NCBI GenBank assembly: GCA_002329295.1 | Contig: DCTT01000015.1 | Coordinates: forward strand, 80,851-96,560 | Direction of reading: 5' to 3' | Origin: Eubacteriaceae bacterium UBA1433 | GTDB taxonomy: Bacteria; Bacillota; Clostridia; Eubacteriales; UBA1433 | DNA: 15,710 nucleotides | Shown: piece by piece, positions 14,170 to 15,710 of the stretch | Numbering within the stretch: the stretch's first letter is position 1 | Layout: each line of letters opens with the position of its first letter | The notes under the pieces: generated by a model | The model's input: only the letters and a program-made list of their open reading frames with translations | Database searches by the model: none | What the model was told of the DNA's origin: nothing | Made by a program: the position numbers and the translations under genes

Positions 14170-14209
14170 CTGCAAACAGAAAGCCTGTCGTCAGGCTTTC
14201 TGTTTGCAG
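14170..14209 (-). repeat. Perfect 18-bp hairpin between dnaK and dnaJ
   Basis: CTGCAAACAGAAAGCCTG (14170-14187) and its exact complement (14192-14209) are separated by TCGT. Read on the minus strand it begins 16 bp after the dnaK stop. It is not followed by a U-tract (GTATCATATAATG comes next), so it is not a canonical terminator. It may be a partial terminator, a 3' stabiliser of the dnaK message or an RNase processing site. Confidence 0.8.
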
Positions 14210-14225
14210 ACAATGTATCTTGATT

Positions 14226-15710
14226 TTAGTTTTTCTGATCGTCATCCATTACTTCATAATCAGCGTCTACCACGTTTTCATCTTGCGCTGCACCGCTTTG
14301 CCCGTCGTCATATTGCTGCTGTCCCTGGGCTCCTTCTTGTCCCGCTCCGGCTTGCTGGTACATCTTTTGTGCAATCGGATAAAACGCTTCGCTTAATTCT
14401 TCCGTCGCTTTTTTGATCGCTTCAATATCTGTGGAATCCATAATATTTTTCAAAACGGCGATTTTTTCTTCAACGGATTTTTTCTCCTCTTCCGTTACTT
14501 TGTCTCCCAAATCTTTCAACGTTTTTTCCGTTTGATAAATGGTTGAATCCGCATTGTTTTTCACGTTGATCTCTTCTTGTTTTTTCTTATCTTCTTCCGC
14601 AAATCTTTCTGCTTCCTTAATGGCCTTTTCAATGTCATCACTGCTCATGTTGGAACTGGACTGAATGACGACATTTTGGCTTTTGCCTGTACCCATATCT
14701 TTTGCCGATACGTTGACAATGCCGTTGGCGTCAATATCAAAGGTCACTTCAATTTGCGGAACTCCTCTCGGAGCAGGCGGAATGCCCGTCAGCTGGAATC
14801 TGCCCAATGTTTTATTGCCGCTGGCCATGCTTCTTTCCCCTTGCAGCACATGAATATCTACTGCGGTCTGGCTGTCTGCTGCCGTTGAAAAGGTTTGGCT
14901 CTTCTTTGTGGGAATCGTTGTATTTCTTTCAATCAGTTTTGTAAATACTCCGCCCAAAGTTTCAATGCCCAACGAAAGCGGCGTAACGTCTAACAATACC
15001 ACGTCTTTTAAATCCCCTGCCAAAACGCCGCCCTGAATTGCCGCGCCTAAAGCCACGCACTCGTCCGGGTTGATTCCTTTATATCCTTCTTTGCCTGTTA
15101 AGCTTTTTACTCTTTCCTGCACAGCGGGAATTCGCGTGGAACCGCCCACTAAAATGACTCTGTCAATGTCTTCCGGCTTCACTTTTGCATCTTCCATAGC
15201 CGATCGCAGCGGCTGAACGGTTTTTTCTACCAGGTCATGAGTCAATTCGTCAAATTTGGCTCTGGTCAACGTCATCTCAAGATGTTTCGGACCTTCTGCC
15301 GTGGCTGTAATAAACGGCAAATTGATGTTTGCGCTGGCAATGCCCGACAATTCGATTTTTGCCTTTTCTGCCGCTTCTTTCAGCCTTTGCAGCGCCATTT
15401 TGTCGCTGCGCAAATCGATTCCGTGTTCTTTTTTGAATTCTTCCGCGATATAATTAATCACTCTGTCATCAAAATCATCTCCGCCTAAACGGTTGTTTCC
15501 GTTTGTTGCCAACACTTCAAAGACGCCGTCTCCCAGTTCAAGAATGCTCACGTCAAAGGTACCGCCGCCCAGGTCATATACCATAATCTTTTTATTTCCT
15601 TCGCGTTCCAACCCGTAGGCCAGCGCTGCCGCTGTCGGCTCATTAATAATACGCAACACGTCCAATCCCGCAATTCTTCCCGCATCCTTTGTTGCCTGTC
15701 TTTGGCTGTC
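14226..15710 (-). CDS. dnaK: Chaperone protein DnaK (Hsp70), 5' end off window
   Basis: ATP-dependent chaperone of the cytoplasm. The frame is open to the right edge, where it begins with DSQRQATKDAGRIAGLDV, a stretch inside the nucleotide-binding domain; about 130 N-terminal residues are missing. Seen: INEPTAAALAYGLE, the phosphate loop DLGGGTFDVSILE, VGGSTRIPAVQ, the interdomain linker DVVLLDVTPLSLGIETLGG, the substrate-binding beta domain, an alpha-helical lid, and a tail ending in VDADYEVMDDDQKN. An internal ATG at 15665 is not a start. The promoter, any CIRCE operator, and hrcA and grpE would lie to the right, outside the window. The stop is followed by the 18-bp hairpin and dnaJ. Confidence 0.98.
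   Translation of the reverse strand, partial: DSQRQATKDAGRIAGLDVLRIINEPTAAALAYGLEREGNKKIMVYDLGGGTFDVSILELGDGVFEVLATNGNNRLGGDDFDDRVINYIAEEFKKEHGIDLRSDKMALQRLKEAAEKAKIELSGIASANINLPFITATAEGPKHLEMTLTRAKFDELTHDLVEKTVQPLRSAMEDAKVKPEDIDRVILVGGSTRIPAVQERVKSLTGKEGYKGINPDECVALGAAIQGGVLAGDLKDVVLLDVTPLSLGIETLGGVFTKLIERNTTIPTKKSQTFSTAADSQTAVDIHVLQGERSMASGNKTLGRFQLTGIPPAPRGVPQIEVTFDIDANGIVNVSAKDMGTGKSQNVVIQSSSNMSSDDIEKAIKEAERFAEEDKKKQEEINVKNNADSTIYQTEKTLKDLGDKVTEEEKKSVEEKIAVLKNIMDSTDIEAIKKATEELSEAFYPIAQKMYQQAGAGQEGAQGQQQYDDGQSGAAQDENVVDADYEVMDDDQKN

Noticed and set aside
14170..14209. dnaK-dnaJ hairpin as a standard intrinsic terminator
   Set aside because: No U-tract follows the stem on the transcribed strand, so it is listed as a hairpin of unknown role.
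1..15710. tRNA, rRNA, CRISPR, insertion sequence, prophage or defence genes
   Set aside because: Looked for by eye on both strands; no repeat array, transposase, integrase, tRNA-like cloverleaf or defence-type protein was seen.

Overview
This window reads as chromosomal housekeeping DNA from an anaerobic-type Bacillota, most likely class Clostridia or Negativicutes. The evidence is the gene content and style: RNase Y with YmdB, an HPr carrying both His15 and Ser46, a dnaK-dnaJ pair, a HlyD-like protein next to yggS, purine-rich Shine-Dalgarno sites, and AT-rich intergenic DNA. CGC and CGT arginine codons are frequent, which argues against Clostridium sensu stricto. The genus cannot be fixed from the sequence alone. 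There is no mobile element, CRISPR array, tRNA or rRNA, and no sign of recent transfer.

Layout, left to right. (1) 1-4166, minus strand: a compact operon transcribed queG > gltX > HlyD-like membrane-anchored protein > yggS. The last gene runs off the left edge. The queG promoter appears to place its transcription start on the A of the ATG, which would make a leaderless mRNA. (2) 4199-4853: a divergent pair, a DUF1858 CxxC mini-protein on the minus strand and an atypical HPr-like protein on the plus strand. They share a 25-bp palindrome that contains both -35 boxes. (3) 4878-7524, plus strand: rny (RNase Y) from its own strong promoter with a long leader, a perfect hairpin, then ymdB. (4) 7545-7865, minus strand: rpsT (ribosomal protein S20), convergent to ymdB and with a hairpin at the predicted 5' end of its mRNA. 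(5) 8058-12955, plus strand: trkA-trkH potassium uptake, a sirtuin, an ECF vitamin-transporter S component with a probable promoter of its own, and maf. (6) 12954-15710, minus strand: dnaJ and the 3' three quarters of dnaK, separated by a perfect 18-bp hairpin without a U-tract.

The genes cover tRNA charging and tRNA wobble modification (gltX, queG), mRNA turnover (rny, probably ymdB), ribosome assembly (rpsT), K+ homeostasis (trkAH), NAD-dependent deacylation, nucleotide-pool sanitation (maf) and protein folding (dnaK, dnaJ).

I see no undescribed multi-gene system here. The points that most deserve a second look are regulatory or concern single proteins: the leaderless queG promoter, the palindromic divergent promoter, the HPr variant with altered residues after His15, the dnaK/dnaJ hairpin, and the K+ uptake-sirtuin-ECF gene cluster. 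Promoters, hairpins and starts were read by eye and have not been scored computationally.
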